A DNA stretch of 64,000 nucleotides from contig ONEZ01000006.1 of the NCBI GenBank assembly GCA_900316995.1, forward strand, positions 124,001-188,000, read 5' to 3'. The notes under the pieces are model-generated. The model searched no databases. It had not been told where the DNA came from and saw only the letters and a program-made list of their open reading frames with translations. Shown piece by piece: positions 36,315-46,444 of this stretch; within the stretch, counting starts at the first letter, position 1, and every line of letters starts with the position of its first letter. Both the position numbers and the translations under genes were made by a program. Origin of the DNA: an uncultured Bacteroidales bacterium (GTDB taxonomy: Bacteria; Bacteroidota; Bacteroidia; Bacteroidales; Paludibacteraceae).

Positions 36315-37970
36315 TCACTGCGCTCGGCTCCCGCTTGCTTCGTAATTGTTAATGACCTTCAGCGCTTTCTTAATAGTTTCATCACTTTGGTTAAAGATGG
36401 GGTAGAAACCATCGTCGCCCAGGATTGTACGTGCTATGTAAGATTGCAGTATATTTTCAACTGGCACGCGGCACTCCTCAAACTCCTGCTCAGTAAACTC
36501 CACATTCTTATCTTTAAGATACTTTTTGAACTCACTGAGATAGTTACTCTGCATAATGTGTTTCTGCATTGCCTGCCAGCTCTTTATCTTGCTAAGTTCC
36601 TTACGGTTATGGTCTGCATACTGGAATGAGAAACTGTATAGGTGACTACCAAGTGAGAGATTCTTGTAAAACTTATTATACACAGTGGTGTCATGTGCCA
36701 CAAAATAGTCTGGCATGATGCCGCCGCCGCCATAAACCTTGCGCCCGTATTTTGTATAGAATACAAGTGAGTCTGCAAGTGTGATACTGTCAGATGCAAA
36801 GAACTCTCCACGGTCATATCTTTCTATAATGTCCTTCTCATATTCATCTATTTTGCCCTGCTTGTATGGCTTTTGGATGCAACGGCCTGAAGGAGTGTGG
36901 TAGCGTGAAGTGGTAAGTCTTATCTCAGAGCCGTCTGTGAGAGGAATCTGCTGCTGTACAAGACCCTTGCCAAACGAACGACGCCCTACTATTACGCCCC
37001 TGTCCAAATCCTGAATGGCACCTGAGAATATCTCACTTGCTGAGGCTGAAAATTCATTGATAAGTACACATACCTTAAAGCTCTTGAAGTGTCCGGTGCC
37101 GTCAGCAAATACATTGTTGCGTGGAGAGTGAAGCCCCTCAGTATATACTATAAGTTCACCCCTCTCCAGAAATTCATTAACCATCTGTATTACAGCATAC
37201 AGGTAGCCGCCACCATTGTAGCGTAAGTCTATGATGAACTCTTTTGCACCCTTGTTCCTCAGGTCTGTAAGCCCCGTCATAAACTCCTCGTATGTGTTAG
37301 CGCCAAAACGGCTTATCTTCATGTAGCCTACGGCAGGCGCTATCATGTAGTATATGTCAACGCTGTTTACAGGTATGTCGTCCCTTACTATTTTGAAGGG
37401 GATAAGTTCTGAAATTCCGGCACGGCGTATTTTCACGTTCACGCTTGTACCTTTCTTACCTCTCAGGTTTTTTAGCACCTTGTTGTTTGTTATTTCAGAA
37501 CCAGTGAATGAACTATCGTTAACCTCCACTATGCGGTCGCCAGGACGTATTCCCAACTTCTCTGACGGACCTCCTGCAATAACATCAACTACCATGACGG
37601 TATCATTTTGAATGTTAAACTGCACGCCTATTCCGCTAAAAGAGCCGTCAAGATCTTCATGAGACTCCTCCACCTCAGATGCTGGTACGTAAGCGGAATG
37701 GGGGTCAAGATTGTGCATTATGTCTGGAAGAATGTCATCTGTGAGGTTGTCAACATCTATATTATCAACGTATGACTGGTCTATAAGAGACAGAATGGCG
37801 TTAAGTTTGCCAAATTTGGCAGACGGGCCGCCGTATGCTCTTACAGGTGTAGCCTCCTGCTGAGTTACAGGGTAGGCGGAATAACTCATTTGTTTGCCTA
37901 TAATAATGCCGATAATTAATGCAATAGCGGCAAAAACCGCAATGATGATAGGTGTAATGATTCTTTTCAT
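36315..37970 (-). CDS. S41 C-terminal processing peptidase (CtpA/Prc type)
   Basis: 551 residues. An N-terminal signal anchor, then a PDZ domain (GIGVQFNIQNDTVMVVDV, GIRPGDRIVEVND) near 95-180 and the S41 core. The catalytic Ser lies in NEFSASASEIFSGA and the Lys in VGRRSFGKGLVQQ. It cleaves proteins from their C-termini in the periplasm. The C-terminal 150 residues are characteristic of the Bacteroidota branch. It is 3 bp downstream of the dCMP deaminase gene, in a three-gene run with the antiporter. Confidence 0.93.
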   Translation of the reverse strand: MKRIITPIIIAVFAAIALIIGIIIGKQMSYSAYPVTQQEATPVRAYGGPSAKFGKLNAILSLIDQSYVDNIDVDNLTDDILPDIMHNLDPHSAYVPASEVEESHEDLDGSFSGIGVQFNIQNDTVMVVDVIAGGPSEKLGIRPGDRIVEVNDSSFTGSEITNNKVLKNLRGKKGTSVNVKIRRAGISELIPFKIVRDDIPVNSVDIYYMIAPAVGYMKISRFGANTYEEFMTGLTDLRNKGAKEFIIDLRYNGGGYLYAVIQMVNEFLERGELIVYTEGLHSPRNNVFADGTGHFKSFKVCVLINEFSASASEIFSGAIQDLDRGVIVGRRSFGKGLVQQQIPLTDGSEIRLTTSRYHTPSGRCIQKPYKQGKIDEYEKDIIERYDRGEFFASDSITLADSLVFYTKYGRKVYGGGGIMPDYFVAHDTTVYNKFYKNLSLGSHLYSFSFQYADHNRKELSKIKSWQAMQKHIMQSNYLSEFKKYLKDKNVEFTEQEFEECRVPVENILQSYIARTILGDDGFYPIFNQSDETIKKALKVINNYEASGSRAQ

Positions 37971-37973
37971 AAT

Positions 37974-38393
37974 TCAATTTTCAATTTTAACTACCTCCAC
38001 ACCAGCTCTTTTCAGAAGCTCAATTCCATCAGTGTTATGGTAAGTGTCAGCATATACCACACGTTTTATGCCTGCTTGGATTATTAGTTTTGCGCATTCT
38101 ATGCATGGCGATGTGGTCACATACATGGTACCTCCCTCACTGCTGTTATGTGAGCGCGCCACTTTGGTTATGGCGTTGGCCTCGGCATGCAGCACGTAAG
38201 GTTTGGTCAGGCCGGTAGCCTCATCTTCACATACGTTCTCAAAACCCACTGGCGTTCCATTATATCCATCAGATATAATCATGTTGTCTTTGACAAGGAG
38301 AGCGCCAACCTGACGGCGTACACAGTATGAGTTCTGCGCCCATACCTTTGCCATCTCCATGTAACGTTTGTCAAATTTTTCAGGATTAGCCAT
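37974..38393 (-). CDS. Deoxycytidylate deaminase family protein
   Basis: 139 residues. Zinc deaminase motifs: HAEANAITK (His and catalytic Glu) and SPCIECAKLI (two Cys). The VRRQVGALLVKD start matches ComEB/dCMP deaminases that feed dUMP synthesis. Standard length. Confidence 0.93.
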   Translation of the reverse strand: MANPEKFDKRYMEMAKVWAQNSYCVRRQVGALLVKDNMIISDGYNGTPVGFENVCEDEATGLTKPYVLHAEANAITKVARSHNSSEGGTMYVTTSPCIECAKLIIQAGIKRVVYADTYHNTDGIELLKRAGVEVVKIEN

Positions 38394-38396
38394 ATT

Positions 38397-39356
38397 TTAG
38401 AATAACAAAATTATATAGGCTATATAGCCTGTAAGTATAATAGCCCCGGCGATGCGACCAAGCGAGCTATAGCGTGCATCGGGGTATTGTTTCTTTAGAA
38501 TCATTCTCCTGAACGGGAAAATTCCAATTATAAGAGCCACCGCAAAAGCAATCATACAGAGCAAATCCACCTTGAATGCGGTGAATGAGTAGTTTGATAT
38601 AGGGTGTATGGTGGCCGATGTGCCCAATACAAACAATATGTTGAAAATGTTAGAGCCAATTATGTTGCCAATGGCTATATCAGCGTCTTTTTTGGCTGCC
38701 GCTATTATTGAAGTCACCAGCTCAGGTACGCTTGTGCCAAACGCCACTATTGTTATGGCGATAACCCTCTCTGAAATGCCCCAGTTGCGTGCAATGCCGC
38801 TTGCGCCCTCAATAAGAAGGTCAGAACCCCAAGCTAACGCCGCAATGGATGCGGCAGTAATTAAAAATGCTACAAATATATTATATTTTGGCTCTGGAAT
38901 CACCTCAGTCGCAGGCTTAGGTGTTTGCGTTATACAAAAGATTGTGTGACACACAATGAGTAGCAGGAACATTATACCCTCATAACGTGATATCATCCCG
39001 TCTTTCATAACGGCAAAGAGCATAACGCTAATCATAATGAGAAACGGCATGTCACGTGTAAATGACACCTTTTGTACAGCCAGCGGCAGTATGAGTGCTG
39101 TGAGCCCTAATATGAGACCTATGTTTGCTATGTTAGAGCCAATCACGTTGCCAAGGCTTATCTCCGGATGGCCTGTAATAGCCGCCTCCAGACTTACTAT
39201 CAACTCAGGCGCCGATGTGCCGAACGCCACAATGGTCATACCCACTATAAGTGGTGAAATTTTAAGCCTGTTTGCAATGTCAACCGCTCCGTTTACCAGA
39301 TAATCACCTCCTGCAAGCAGAAGAAACAATCCCCCTATGGTATATAAGTAGTCCAT
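38397..39356 (-). CDS. Calcium/sodium antiporter (CaCA family, YrbG-like)
   Basis: 319 residues, about ten membrane helices. The two inverted alpha-repeats with ion-binding Glu are clear: AFGTSAPELIVSLEAAITG near residue 45 and AFGTSVPELVTSIIAAAKK near 200. It exchanges Ca2+ for Na+. First in a run with dCMP deaminase and S41 protease, with 3 bp between genes. Confidence 0.93.
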   Translation of the reverse strand: MDYLYTIGGLFLLLAGGDYLVNGAVDIANRLKISPLIVGMTIVAFGTSAPELIVSLEAAITGHPEISLGNVIGSNIANIGLILGLTALILPLAVQKVSFTRDMPFLIMISVMLFAVMKDGMISRYEGIMFLLLIVCHTIFCITQTPKPATEVIPEPKYNIFVAFLITAASIAALAWGSDLLIEGASGIARNWGISERVIAITIVAFGTSVPELVTSIIAAAKKDADIAIGNIIGSNIFNILFVLGTSATIHPISNYSFTAFKVDLLCMIAFAVALIIGIFPFRRMILKKQYPDARYSSLGRIAGAIILTGYIAYIILLF

Positions 39357-39381
39357 CTCTTTCTTTACTGTTATTAAGGTG

Positions 39382-39410
39382 CAAAGTTATGTTTTTTTTC
39401 ACTAACTTTG
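39382..39410. promoter_or_regulatory. Back-to-back -7 boxes for antiporter and apbE
   Basis: TAACTTTG on the minus strand at 39382-39389 and TAACTTTG on the plus strand at 39403-39410, only 13 bp apart. The two promoters must overlap, so their activities may interfere with each other. Confidence 0.55.
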
Positions 39411-39431
39411 CTGTTCAAACATAATGTATTT

Positions 39432-40427
39432 ATGAAAAAACTGATAATCTGTGTAGTTTTGTCACTGGTTGTAATGTTTGTTACGCAGGCATGTGTTAGA
39501 ACCAAGGCTCTTCAAACAAATGTGGGCAAGGAGTTTGGCACGTATTACTCATTCAAATATAAGGCGTATGAAAATTACGGTGAGCAGTTTGACTCTCTGT
39601 TTGCGCAAATAAACAGCAGTCTTTCCACTTTTGATCCTCAGTCTGTTATTTCACGCATAAACAGAAATGACACAACCACTGCCACCGATGCCTACTTTGA
39701 CACCGTATTTCACTACTCTGAATATGTGAACCATGCTACAGACGGTGCGTTTGACATTACTGTGGCGCCTCTCGTTAATTATTGGGGGTTTGGTTACGAG
39801 CCAAATTCGCAGTCAGCAGAGAGAACACAGGCCCAGATAGACAGCATACGTGAATTTGTAGGTTTTGATAAAATATCACTACGCGGCGGCAGGCTCTATA
39901 AAGCTGACAGTCGCACCAAACTTGACGCCAGCGCTGTGGCCAAAGGCTATGCCTGTGATGTTATGGCGGCATTTCTTGATAGTGAGGGCGTTACTGATTA
40001 TTTAATAGACATAGGCGGTGAAATGGTCGCAAGAGGAATAAACCACGGAGGCGTGCCATGGCGTGTAGGTATTGTAAGTCCCGTTGAAGACACCACTCAG
40101 GTGAGCAATGACGTAGAGTTTATTCTGCCTCTTAAAGATTGTGCTATTGCCACATCGGGGAACTACCGCCAGTATTACATCACCAAGGAGCGTAAGGTGT
40201 CACACACAATAGATCCTGTTACGGGTTATCCAGTCAACCATAAGTTGCTAAGTGCCAGTGTGCTTGCTCCTAAGTGTGCCATCGCTGACGCATACGCTAC
40301 TGCTTTTATGGTAATTGGTGACACCACACGTATTAAGAATATAATAAAAGCCTCAAAGTATGACCTTGAGGCTTATCTCATTGTAGATAGTGCAGGAGTG
40401 CACAAACAGATAAGAATTATCCATTAA
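39432..40427 (+). CDS. apbE: FAD:protein FMN transferase ApbE
   Basis: 331 residues with a lipoprotein signal ([15 protein letters not shown]). ApbE hallmarks: [42 protein letters not shown], and [12 protein letters not shown] plus the downstream metal site. It covalently attaches FMN to Thr in NqrB and NqrC-type targets; those targets are encoded at 61-63 kb, each with the right motif. The start is the ATG at MKKLII, because the longer frame begins inside the -7 box. It overlaps the convergent rho tail by 11 bp. Confidence 0.95.
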   Translation: MKKLIICVVLSLVVMFVTQACVRTKALQTNVGKEFGTYYSFKYKAYENYGEQFDSLFAQINSSLSTFDPQSVISRINRNDTTTATDAYFDTVFHYSEYVNHATDGAFDITVAPLVNYWGFGYEPNSQSAERTQAQIDSIREFVGFDKISLRGGRLYKADSRTKLDASAVAKGYACDVMAAFLDSEGVTDYLIDIGGEMVARGINHGGVPWRVGIVSPVEDTTQVSNDVEFILPLKDCAIATSGNYRQYYITKERKVSHTIDPVTGYPVNHKLLSASVLAPKCAIADAYATAFMVIGDTTRIKNIIKASKYDLEAYLIVDSAGVHKQIRIIH

Positions 40428-41847
40428 TAGATACAAGGAACTCTTCGTTATCCTTAGTCATTGCAAGACGCTCCTTTAAGAACTCCATCGCCTCCACCGA
40501 TGTCATGTCAGAGAGGTGACGGCGCACAATCCACATACGCTGTAGTGTGTTCTCATCAAGAAGAAGATCATCACGGCGTGTACCGGATGCCATAATGTCA
40601 ATGGCAGGGAATATGCGGCGGTTGGAGAGCTTGCGGTCAAGCTGTAATTCCATATTACCGGTGCCCTTAAACTCCTCAAAAATAACATCATCCATCTTGG
40701 AACCAGTCTCAGTAAGAGCCGTGGCTATGATAGTGAGGCTGCCTCCGTTCTCTATGTTACGGGCGGCGCCAAAGAAACGTTTAGGCTTATGCAGAGCATT
40801 GGAATCCACACCGCCAGAGAGAATCTTGCCTGAAGCAGGAGCTGTTGTGTTATAAGCTCTTGCCAGACGTGTTATTGAGTCAAGCAGAATAACCACATCA
40901 TGGCCGCACTCCACAAGGCGCTTGGCCTTTTCATGCACAATGGTGGCAACCTTAACGTGCTTTTCGGCAGGTTCGTCAAATGTGGAGCTTATGACCTCCG
41001 CCTTTACGCTGCGTGCCATGTCTGTAACCTCCTCAGGACGCTCGTCAATAAGCAGAATTATCATGTAAACCTCCGGGTGGTTTTCAAGTATGCAGTTTGC
41101 CAACTCTTTAAGAAGCACGGTTTTACCTGTCTTAGGTTGCGCTACAATAAGTCCACGCTGACCTTTGCCAATGGGGCAGAATAGGTCCATTATTCTGGTT
41201 GACATTGATGTATGCGGACCACCGTTAATGGTGAATTTCTCCTCTGGAAAGAGTGGGGTGAGGTGCTCAAATGGTACGCGGTCACGCACTTTTGAGGGCT
41301 CGCAGCCGTTAATTTTGTTTACACGTACAAGTGCAAAATATTTCTCACCGTCTTTTGGCGGACGTATAGGACCCTCAATAGTGTCACCTATCTGAAGTCC
41401 AAATAGTTTAATCTGTGATTGTGAGACATATACGTCATCAGGCGATGCGCAGTAGTCATACTCTGGAGAGCGCAGGAATCCGTATCCGTCACTCACTATT
41501 TCAAGCACTCCCATACCTGTTATAAGGTCTCCAAATTCATACGGACGCTCATTCTCCTTCTGCAGCGTATGATTGTGTTGCTGTGCAGGCTCTGGAGTCT
41601 CAACTGTTTCAGCCTGAACTTCACTTTTCCTCCTGCGAGTACGTTTAACCGGAGCGCTCTCCACATCAGCAGCTGGAGCGCCGTCTGTTATAACTTGCTC
41701 AGGCTCCTCAATGTCAATCTTTTTGAGTGTGGTTGATTTCCTGACCGCTCTTGCGGGTGCGTCCATAAGACTCTCATTAATAATCTCACCGGTTTCTACG
41801 GAACGCTTGATACGTGTGCGTTTCCTTTTAACTTCTTCTTCAGCCAT
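40417..41847 (-). CDS. rho: Transcription termination factor Rho
   Basis: 476 residues. A basic, disordered N-terminal 100 residues ([14 protein letters not shown]..), then the cold-shock-like RNA-binding domain ([20 protein letters not shown]) and the RecA-type ATPase: Walker [15 protein letters not shown], Walker [17 protein letters not shown]. The conserved C-terminus is complete. The N-terminal extension is a common, shorter variant of the Bacteroidota insert. Confidence 0.97.
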   Translation of the reverse strand: MAEEEVKRKRTRIKRSVETGEIINESLMDAPARAVRKSTTLKKIDIEEPEQVITDGAPAADVESAPVKRTRRRKSEVQAETVETPEPAQQHNHTLQKENERPYEFGDLITGMGVLEIVSDGYGFLRSPEYDYCASPDDVYVSQSQIKLFGLQIGDTIEGPIRPPKDGEKYFALVRVNKINGCEPSKVRDRVPFEHLTPLFPEEKFTINGGPHTSMSTRIMDLFCPIGKGQRGLIVAQPKTGKTVLLKELANCILENHPEVYMIILLIDERPEEVTDMARSVKAEVISSTFDEPAEKHVKVATIVHEKAKRLVECGHDVVILLDSITRLARAYNTTAPASGKILSGGVDSNALHKPKRFFGAARNIENGGSLTIIATALTETGSKMDDVIFEEFKGTGNMELQLDRKLSNRRIFPAIDIMASGTRRDDLLLDENTLQRMWIVRRHLSDMTSVEAMEFLKERLAMTKDNEEFLVSING

Positions 41848-41990
41848 AAAAATGGAATGTTAATTCCTCAAAAAATAAGTGATTATTGTAAGTAAGAAAT
41901 GAATACAAAGACGGATAGTAGTGCTTTCCCGCTCTGTTTATGGTGCAAAGATACATCTTTTTCAAATAATATCAAAATATTAGAGTAAAA

Positions 41991-42779
41991 TTATCTCCAG
42001 TCATCAAGAACAAGAGACTCTTCCACTTTAGATTCAATGCGATTGGGTAGTGAAGGGAAAAAATCAATGCCTGTGATAATCTCAATATCCTCCACACAAC
42101 GTGCGTATGTGACAAGTTTCCTATGTCCTGCCTCGTTTTTCATAAAGTAGCCTATAGCAGTATAGCCGTTCTTCCCCGATGTACGCCTAAGTATCACCTT
42201 GAAGAAACCAGCTGGCACAGCCACTTTATTCTCTCCTATAGTTTTGTGGTTATTTGCCATTACAGGGCCGCACACCACGTAAACGGTGCCGTATTTGCTT
42301 GCCCAATCACGAACTTTCTCCTCCAGTATGCGCCAGTCTCCTCCGTTAAGGTTGTTGTTCTGCGGGCAGATGTTTGAAAGGTAGAAACTCTCTATCATTG
42401 CCTGACGGCTCCATTTCATATCACCCGCAGGAGCCATGTGGCCTCGGTCATACCCGCTACCGGTATAGTCTGAGGATACAGCCGTGGCACCTTTTACCAG
42501 TGGGTCTGGTATAAAATCACCGCTCCTTTTCACAGTTCCGTTTGCTTTGTCGGCAGTGAGTGAGTACGCCACCCAGTTAGGTATAAGCAGGTCTGAATTG
42601 TAGCTTACCGTATAACCTGCATGTTTTATAATCTGCTCCTTGCAGCCTTTTATTTTGCCTGGAATTTCAAGGCTCTCTGCCGTACAGAGTAAAGAGGATA
42701 GCAGCAGAAGTGATGTTAAAAGGTGCTTTTTCAATGTAAACGTATGATTAAATGTTACTTGTATAGCAGAAATATACAT
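41991..42779 (-). CDS. Secreted DNA/RNA non-specific endonuclease
   Basis: About 262 residues. The beta-beta-alpha-metal active site is DYTGSGYDRGHMAPAGDMK (the DRGH motif with catalytic His), and the metal-binding Asn lies in NICPQNNNLNGGDW. A hydrophobic signal segment (KKHLLTSLLLLSSLLCTAES) implies export. The start is uncertain: the ATG chosen overlaps the upstream gene by 25 bp, and a TTG at 42734 would give a cleaner signal peptide. It may scavenge nucleic acids. Confidence 0.85.
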   Translation of the reverse strand: MYISAIQVTFNHTFTLKKHLLTSLLLLSSLLCTAESLEIPGKIKGCKEQIIKHAGYTVSYNSDLLIPNWVAYSLTADKANGTVKRSGDFIPDPLVKGATAVSSDYTGSGYDRGHMAPAGDMKWSRQAMIESFYLSNICPQNNNLNGGDWRILEEKVRDWASKYGTVYVVCGPVMANNHKTIGENKVAVPAGFFKVILRRTSGKNGYTAIGYFMKNEAGHRKLVTYARCVEDIEIITGIDFFPSLPNRIESKVEESLVLDDWR

Positions 42780-43456
42780 GGGATCTTGTCCAGCTTTGGC
42801 ATGGATTTTTTCCACTCGGCTATGCTTTTTGTGCGTATGCTTTCATCTGCGGTGGTTATGCCGTATGCTATGCATAGTTTGGTGGCTGGTTGGCAGTAGC
42901 GTATGAGTTGCTCCAGCAGTTTGTTGTTCCTGTATGGTGTCTCTATAAAGATTTGTGTCTGGCTCTCCGTATATATACGCGTCTCCATCTTTTTGAGCGT
43001 TTTTTGACGCTCGTTTTCATCTATAGGCAGGTAGCCGGTAAAGGCAAAGCTCTGCCCGTTAAACCCCGATGCCATAACAGAGAGCAGTATTGATGACGGA
43101 CCAACAAGCGGAACCACCTTATATCCGCGTTTTTGCGCAATGGCTACAACGTCGGCACCAGGGTCTGCCACCGCAGGACATCCAGCCTCAGATATAATAC
43201 CTACATCGGCCCCGTCTTTTATAGGGTCTAAATAGGAACCTACCATTGTGATGTCTGTGTGCTGGTTAAGGGTGTAGAAAGAGAGTGAATCAATGTCAAT
43301 CTGCTTGTCAACCAACTTGAGAAAACGGCGGGCGGTACGCACATCCTCCACTATAAAGTGCTTTATCTCTTTTATTATTTGTGTGTTACCAGCTGGGAGC
43401 ACGCTTTCTAATGCGCACTCTCCAAGTGTGTTTGGTATGAGGTATAGTGTTGCCAT
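42755..43456 (-). CDS. RsmI-like SAM-dependent methyltransferase
   Basis: 233 residues of the tetrapyrrole methylase fold: GIISEAGCPAVADPGADVVA and VPLVGPSSILLSVMASGFNG with the SAM loops, as in RsmI (16S rRNA C1402 2'-O-methylase). Bacteroidota usually carry a true RsmI plus this divergent paralogue, so the exact target is unsure. The start is MATLYLIPN; seven upstream codons are not conserved. Confidence 0.85.
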   Translation of the reverse strand: MATLYLIPNTLGECALESVLPAGNTQIIKEIKHFIVEDVRTARRFLKLVDKQIDIDSLSFYTLNQHTDITMVGSYLDPIKDGADVGIISEAGCPAVADPGADVVAIAQKRGYKVVPLVGPSSILLSVMASGFNGQSFAFTGYLPIDENERQKTLKKMETRIYTESQTQIFIETPYRNNKLLEQLIRYCQPATKLCIAYGITTADESIRTKSIAEWKKSMPKLDKIPCIFLLYK

Positions 43457-43488
43457 CTGATTGCAATATCGTTTCATTTTGTTTTAAG

Positions 43489-43521
43489 CAAAAAAATCGG
43501 AGCCCAAGGGGGTTCCGATTC
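43489..43521 (-). terminator. Terminator of rplU-rpmA
   Basis: On the minus strand, AATCGGA/TCCGATT stem with GC-rich centre followed by TTTTTTT. Confidence 0.85.
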
Positions 43522-43544
43522 TTTTAATGCTATCATTCAGGTGG

Positions 43545-43802
43545 TTATGCCTGTGCCTGTACAGATACGTATGACTTGTCGTCTCTCTTTTTACGGAAAA
43601 CTACAATGCCGTCAATAAGGGCGAAAAGAGTGTGATCCTTACCCATGCCTACGTTCTCACCTGGGTGGTGAACTGTACCGCGCTGACGAACTAAAATGTT
43701 GCCTGCCTTAGCGAACTGACCGCCAAAGATTTTGATACCAAGTCGTTTGCTTTCTGACTCACGACCGTTGTTTGAACTACCTTGACCTTTTTTGTGTGCC
43801 AT
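43545..43802 (-). CDS. rpmA: 50S ribosomal protein L27
   Basis: 85 residues, starting [20 protein letters not shown], the conserved L27 N-terminus that reaches the peptidyl transferase centre. 16 bp after rplU and ending 24 bp before a hairpin terminator. Confidence 0.98.
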   Translation of the reverse strand: MAHKKGQGSSNNGRESESKRLGIKIFGGQFAKAGNILVRQRGTVHHPGENVGMGKDHTLFALIDGIVVFRKKRDDKSYVSVQAQA

Positions 43803-43818
43803 TTCTTTGCCCTTTCAT

Positions 43819-44130
43819 TTAAGCTACAACATCCTTAATAACTATCTCTGTAAAGCACTGACGGTGTCCGTTTCTTACACGATAACCTTTACGGCGACGT
43901 TTTTTGAACACAATCACTTTCTCTCCCTTTACGTGTGACACAACCTCGGCAACAACCTTGGCTCCGTCAACAGTAGGAGTACCAACATTAACTTTTCCGT
44001 CAGCGTCAACAAGCAGAACCTTGTCAAACTCCACTTTTGCGCCACGGTCCTCGTTAAGACGATGAACAAACAGCTTCTGGTCTTTCTCCACTTTGAACTG
44101 CTGTCCAGCGATTTCAACAATAGCGTACAT
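43819..44130 (-). CDS. rplU: 50S ribosomal protein L21
   Basis: 103 residues, with [18 protein letters not shown] at the start and [15 protein letters not shown] near the end, both standard for L21. First gene of the rplU-rpmA operon, with its own full promoter. Confidence 0.98.
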   Translation of the reverse strand: MYAIVEIAGQQFKVEKDQKLFVHRLNEDRGAKVEFDKVLLVDADGKVNVGTPTVDGAKVVAEVVSHVKGEKVIVFKKRRRKGYRVRNGHRQCFTEIVIKDVVA

Positions 44131-44219
44131 AATATAAAATGGTTTTATAGGTACATTCCTGAGGTGCGTCCTAAACGGAACGTCTTATCATACCTGTTGG
44201 AATTTCAGATTTAGGTGCG

Positions 44220-44250
44220 CAAAATTACTACATTTTTCAAATATGGCAAA
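44220..44250 (-). promoter_or_regulatory. Promoter of rplU-rpmA
   Basis: On the minus strand: TTTG, 19 bp spacer, TAATTTTG, about 90 bp before rplU. The leader between them may hold an L21-responsive structure (CCTGAGG and GGAACG arms), not resolved. Confidence 0.7.
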
Positions 44251-44315
44251 GAAAAGCACACTTTTTTTTAAGAAAGTTACTATCTTTGCAACACAAAAAC
44301 ATATACTTTAGCATT

Positions 44316-45116
44316 ATGAAAAAAATATTTACACTTCTGTTGGCGTTTGCCGCTGCTTCTGCGTCATTCGCAGAGATGAAATGGGGCGTTGATGCAGGTT
44401 ATGACCATAACTGGTTAATCTCCAGCTCGTCACTTCAGATAACATCGTCCGACGGGCAGACGGTTTATGAGCAGAAATCAAGTAAGGCGACACTGAATCT
44501 TGACGGATTCCATGTGTCTGCAATGTTTGGCTATAATATTGAGGCTATCCCAGGGCTCTTCCTTAATGCTGGTTTAGGCTATCAGTTTGCTACTGGTGCT
44601 GTAAGGCCGGATCAGGTGTCTTCACTCATTTTTGATTTGAACAAGGATATATCAGTGGAGATTGAGAAATGCTCTAAGATAACTTATAAGATGCATAACT
44701 TGCAGATACCAATTAGAATAGGCTATGAATATACATTTGATAATGGCGTAGGAGTTATGGTGCAGGCAGGACCTCTGCTTAATTTTGGTCTTGACTGGCA
44801 GCTTATTGGTGAAACCGCAACTGGGTATGTTGCCACACTGCATCAGCTAAGTGGCAAGTTTGTAGGTAAGCAGGGTGATAACGCCACTACAAGAAGAGAT
44901 AGTGACTGGGCTCACTATAATGTATTTGATATTGCTCTTGGCGGCTCAGTGGGTGTAAGCTACAAATGGGTGTATTTTAATATTGGCTGCGATGCCGGAC
45001 TCTTGAATATATGCAAGCACCCGTCATATACCATGAACATTGATGGCAAACGTTATGATACAGACAACATGTCACGTAACGTGCAACTAAAAATGTCAGT
45101 AGGTGCAAGATTTTAA
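44316..45116 (+). CDS. Outer-membrane beta-barrel protein (PorT/OmpW-like)
   Basis: 266 residues: signal peptide MKKIFTLLLAFAAASASFA, then alternating amphipathic strands with aromatic ends (GLFLNAGLGYQFATG, IPIRIGYEYTFDNGVGVMVQ, FNIGCDAGLLN) and a terminal Phe, typical of an eight-strand barrel. The start is the ATG after a TATCTTTG -7 box at 44281. Specific function unknown. The last 14 bp overlap the methyltransferase gene. Confidence 0.8.
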   Translation: MKKIFTLLLAFAAASASFAEMKWGVDAGYDHNWLISSSSLQITSSDGQTVYEQKSSKATLNLDGFHVSAMFGYNIEAIPGLFLNAGLGYQFATGAVRPDQVSSLIFDLNKDISVEIEKCSKITYKMHNLQIPIRIGYEYTFDNGVGVMVQAGPLLNFGLDWQLIGETATGYVATLHQLSGKFVGKQGDNATTRRDSDWAHYNVFDIALGGSVGVSYKWVYFNIGCDAGLLNICKHPSYTMNIDGKRYDTDNMSRNVQLKMSVGARF

Positions 45117-46386
45117 AATAATAATAGAGCAGCAGCTTGGTGCTGACGCTGATAAATTCTTTGAGGCTCTGCAGGAGCCTCAAAGCGTATCTGTACGTGT
45201 AAACAGCAAGGTTGACGCCGCAGATCTGACTGTTCTGCAAGGTGCAACATCCATACCTTACTGCTCATCGGGTTACTCTTTGCCAAGCCGCCCTGATTTC
45301 ACACTTGACCCCATGCTTCATGGTGGAGCGTACTATGTGCAGGAGGCTTCAAGCATGTATCTTGAGCAGATTGTAAAGAAATATGTGGACGGTGCGGTGC
45401 GGTGTCTTGACCTGTGTGCGGCTCCAGGAGGCAAATCCACACACCTTGCTCAATTGCTCAGTCCGGACAGCCTGCTTATTTGCAATGAGGTAATGCCTCA
45501 ACGCGCTAATGTTCTCACTGAAAATATAACGAAATGGGGAAACTCCAACACCATTGTTACCAATAATAAACCGTCTGATTTCAAGCGGTTTGGTGGCTGG
45601 TTTGATGTTGTTGTGGCAGATGTGCCATGCTCTGGTGAAGGTATGTTCCGCAAAGAGCCCAAAGCTGTTGAAGATTGGAGTCTTGACCTTGTTAAGATGT
45701 GTGCTGACAGGCAACGCAACATATTGGAGGATATTTGGGGCTCTCTACGTGAGGGCGGGCTTTTTGTTTATAGTACTTGTACTTTCAACCACTTTGAGGA
45801 TGAAGATAATGTGGATTGGATAGCCAGAGAACTTGGCGCTGAGATTCTGGAGCAGCGGCATTTTTATTTTCATCAGACACTTGGTGAGGGCTTTTATATA
45901 GCCGCATTAAGAAAAACATCGAGGTGTGAATCCTCTTTGCGTATAAAAACTGGTAAGGATAGTAGTAAAGAACGGTTAAAAACACCATTCACACAGGCTT
46001 TGCATTGTGCTGAAAAGTACAGCCTTGTGGAGTTTGCGGGTGGAATAAACTCAGTACCGGCGCAACGCAGAGATGAGTTCCGCTATGTGGCGGATAACCT
46101 TAGGACTCTTGCTTGTGGTACTGCTCTCTGCACGTTTAAGGGCAGGGATGAGATACCAGCGCATGCGCTTGCTGTTTCCAAAGCTCTTAATAAAAATGCG
46201 GTTGAATGCCACGATGCTGATTTTGTTACGGCTATACAGTATCTTAAACGTGAGGCTGTAATAATTAACGGGGTGACAAAGGGTTATGTACTTATTTGTT
46301 ATAAGGGCCTGCCTCTTGGATGGGTGAAAAACTTAGGTACAAGATGTAATAACCTGTATCCTGAATATTGGAGAATAAGAAAATAG
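45103..46386 (+). CDS. rRNA (cytosine-C5) methyltransferase, RsmF/NOL1 family
   Basis: 427 residues starting at a GTG inside the previous gene's end. SAM site DLCAAPGGKSTHLA near 105; catalytic Cys in PCSGEGMFR near 178 and the second Cys in YSTCTFN near 228. The C-terminal PUA-like region near 290-427 (KREAVIINGVTKGYVLICYK) matches YebU/RsmF proteins that modify 16S rRNA in the A-site region. Confidence 0.9.
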   Translation: MQDFKIIIEQQLGADADKFFEALQEPQSVSVRVNSKVDAADLTVLQGATSIPYCSSGYSLPSRPDFTLDPMLHGGAYYVQEASSMYLEQIVKKYVDGAVRCLDLCAAPGGKSTHLAQLLSPDSLLICNEVMPQRANVLTENITKWGNSNTIVTNNKPSDFKRFGGWFDVVVADVPCSGEGMFRKEPKAVEDWSLDLVKMCADRQRNILEDIWGSLREGGLFVYSTCTFNHFEDEDNVDWIARELGAEILEQRHFYFHQTLGEGFYIAALRKTSRCESSLRIKTGKDSSKERLKTPFTQALHCAEKYSLVEFAGGINSVPAQRRDEFRYVADNLRTLACGTALCTFKGRDEIPAHALAVSKALNKNAVECHDADFVTAIQYLKREAVIINGVTKGYVLICYKGLPLGWVKNLGTRCNNLYPEYWRIRK

Positions 46387-46444
46387 GAGAGTGACTTTTT
46401 AGAAACCCTCCTATTCCCTGTTTATATTTATATAGTTGAGTGTT

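Noticed and set aside
39408..39431. Earlier TTG start for apbE
   Set aside because: It lies inside the -7 box of the apbE promoter and would spoil the lipoprotein signal.
42780..42815. Longest start for the secreted endonuclease
   Set aside because: It overlaps the upstream methyltransferase gene by 61 bp and puts 28 residues ahead of the signal segment.
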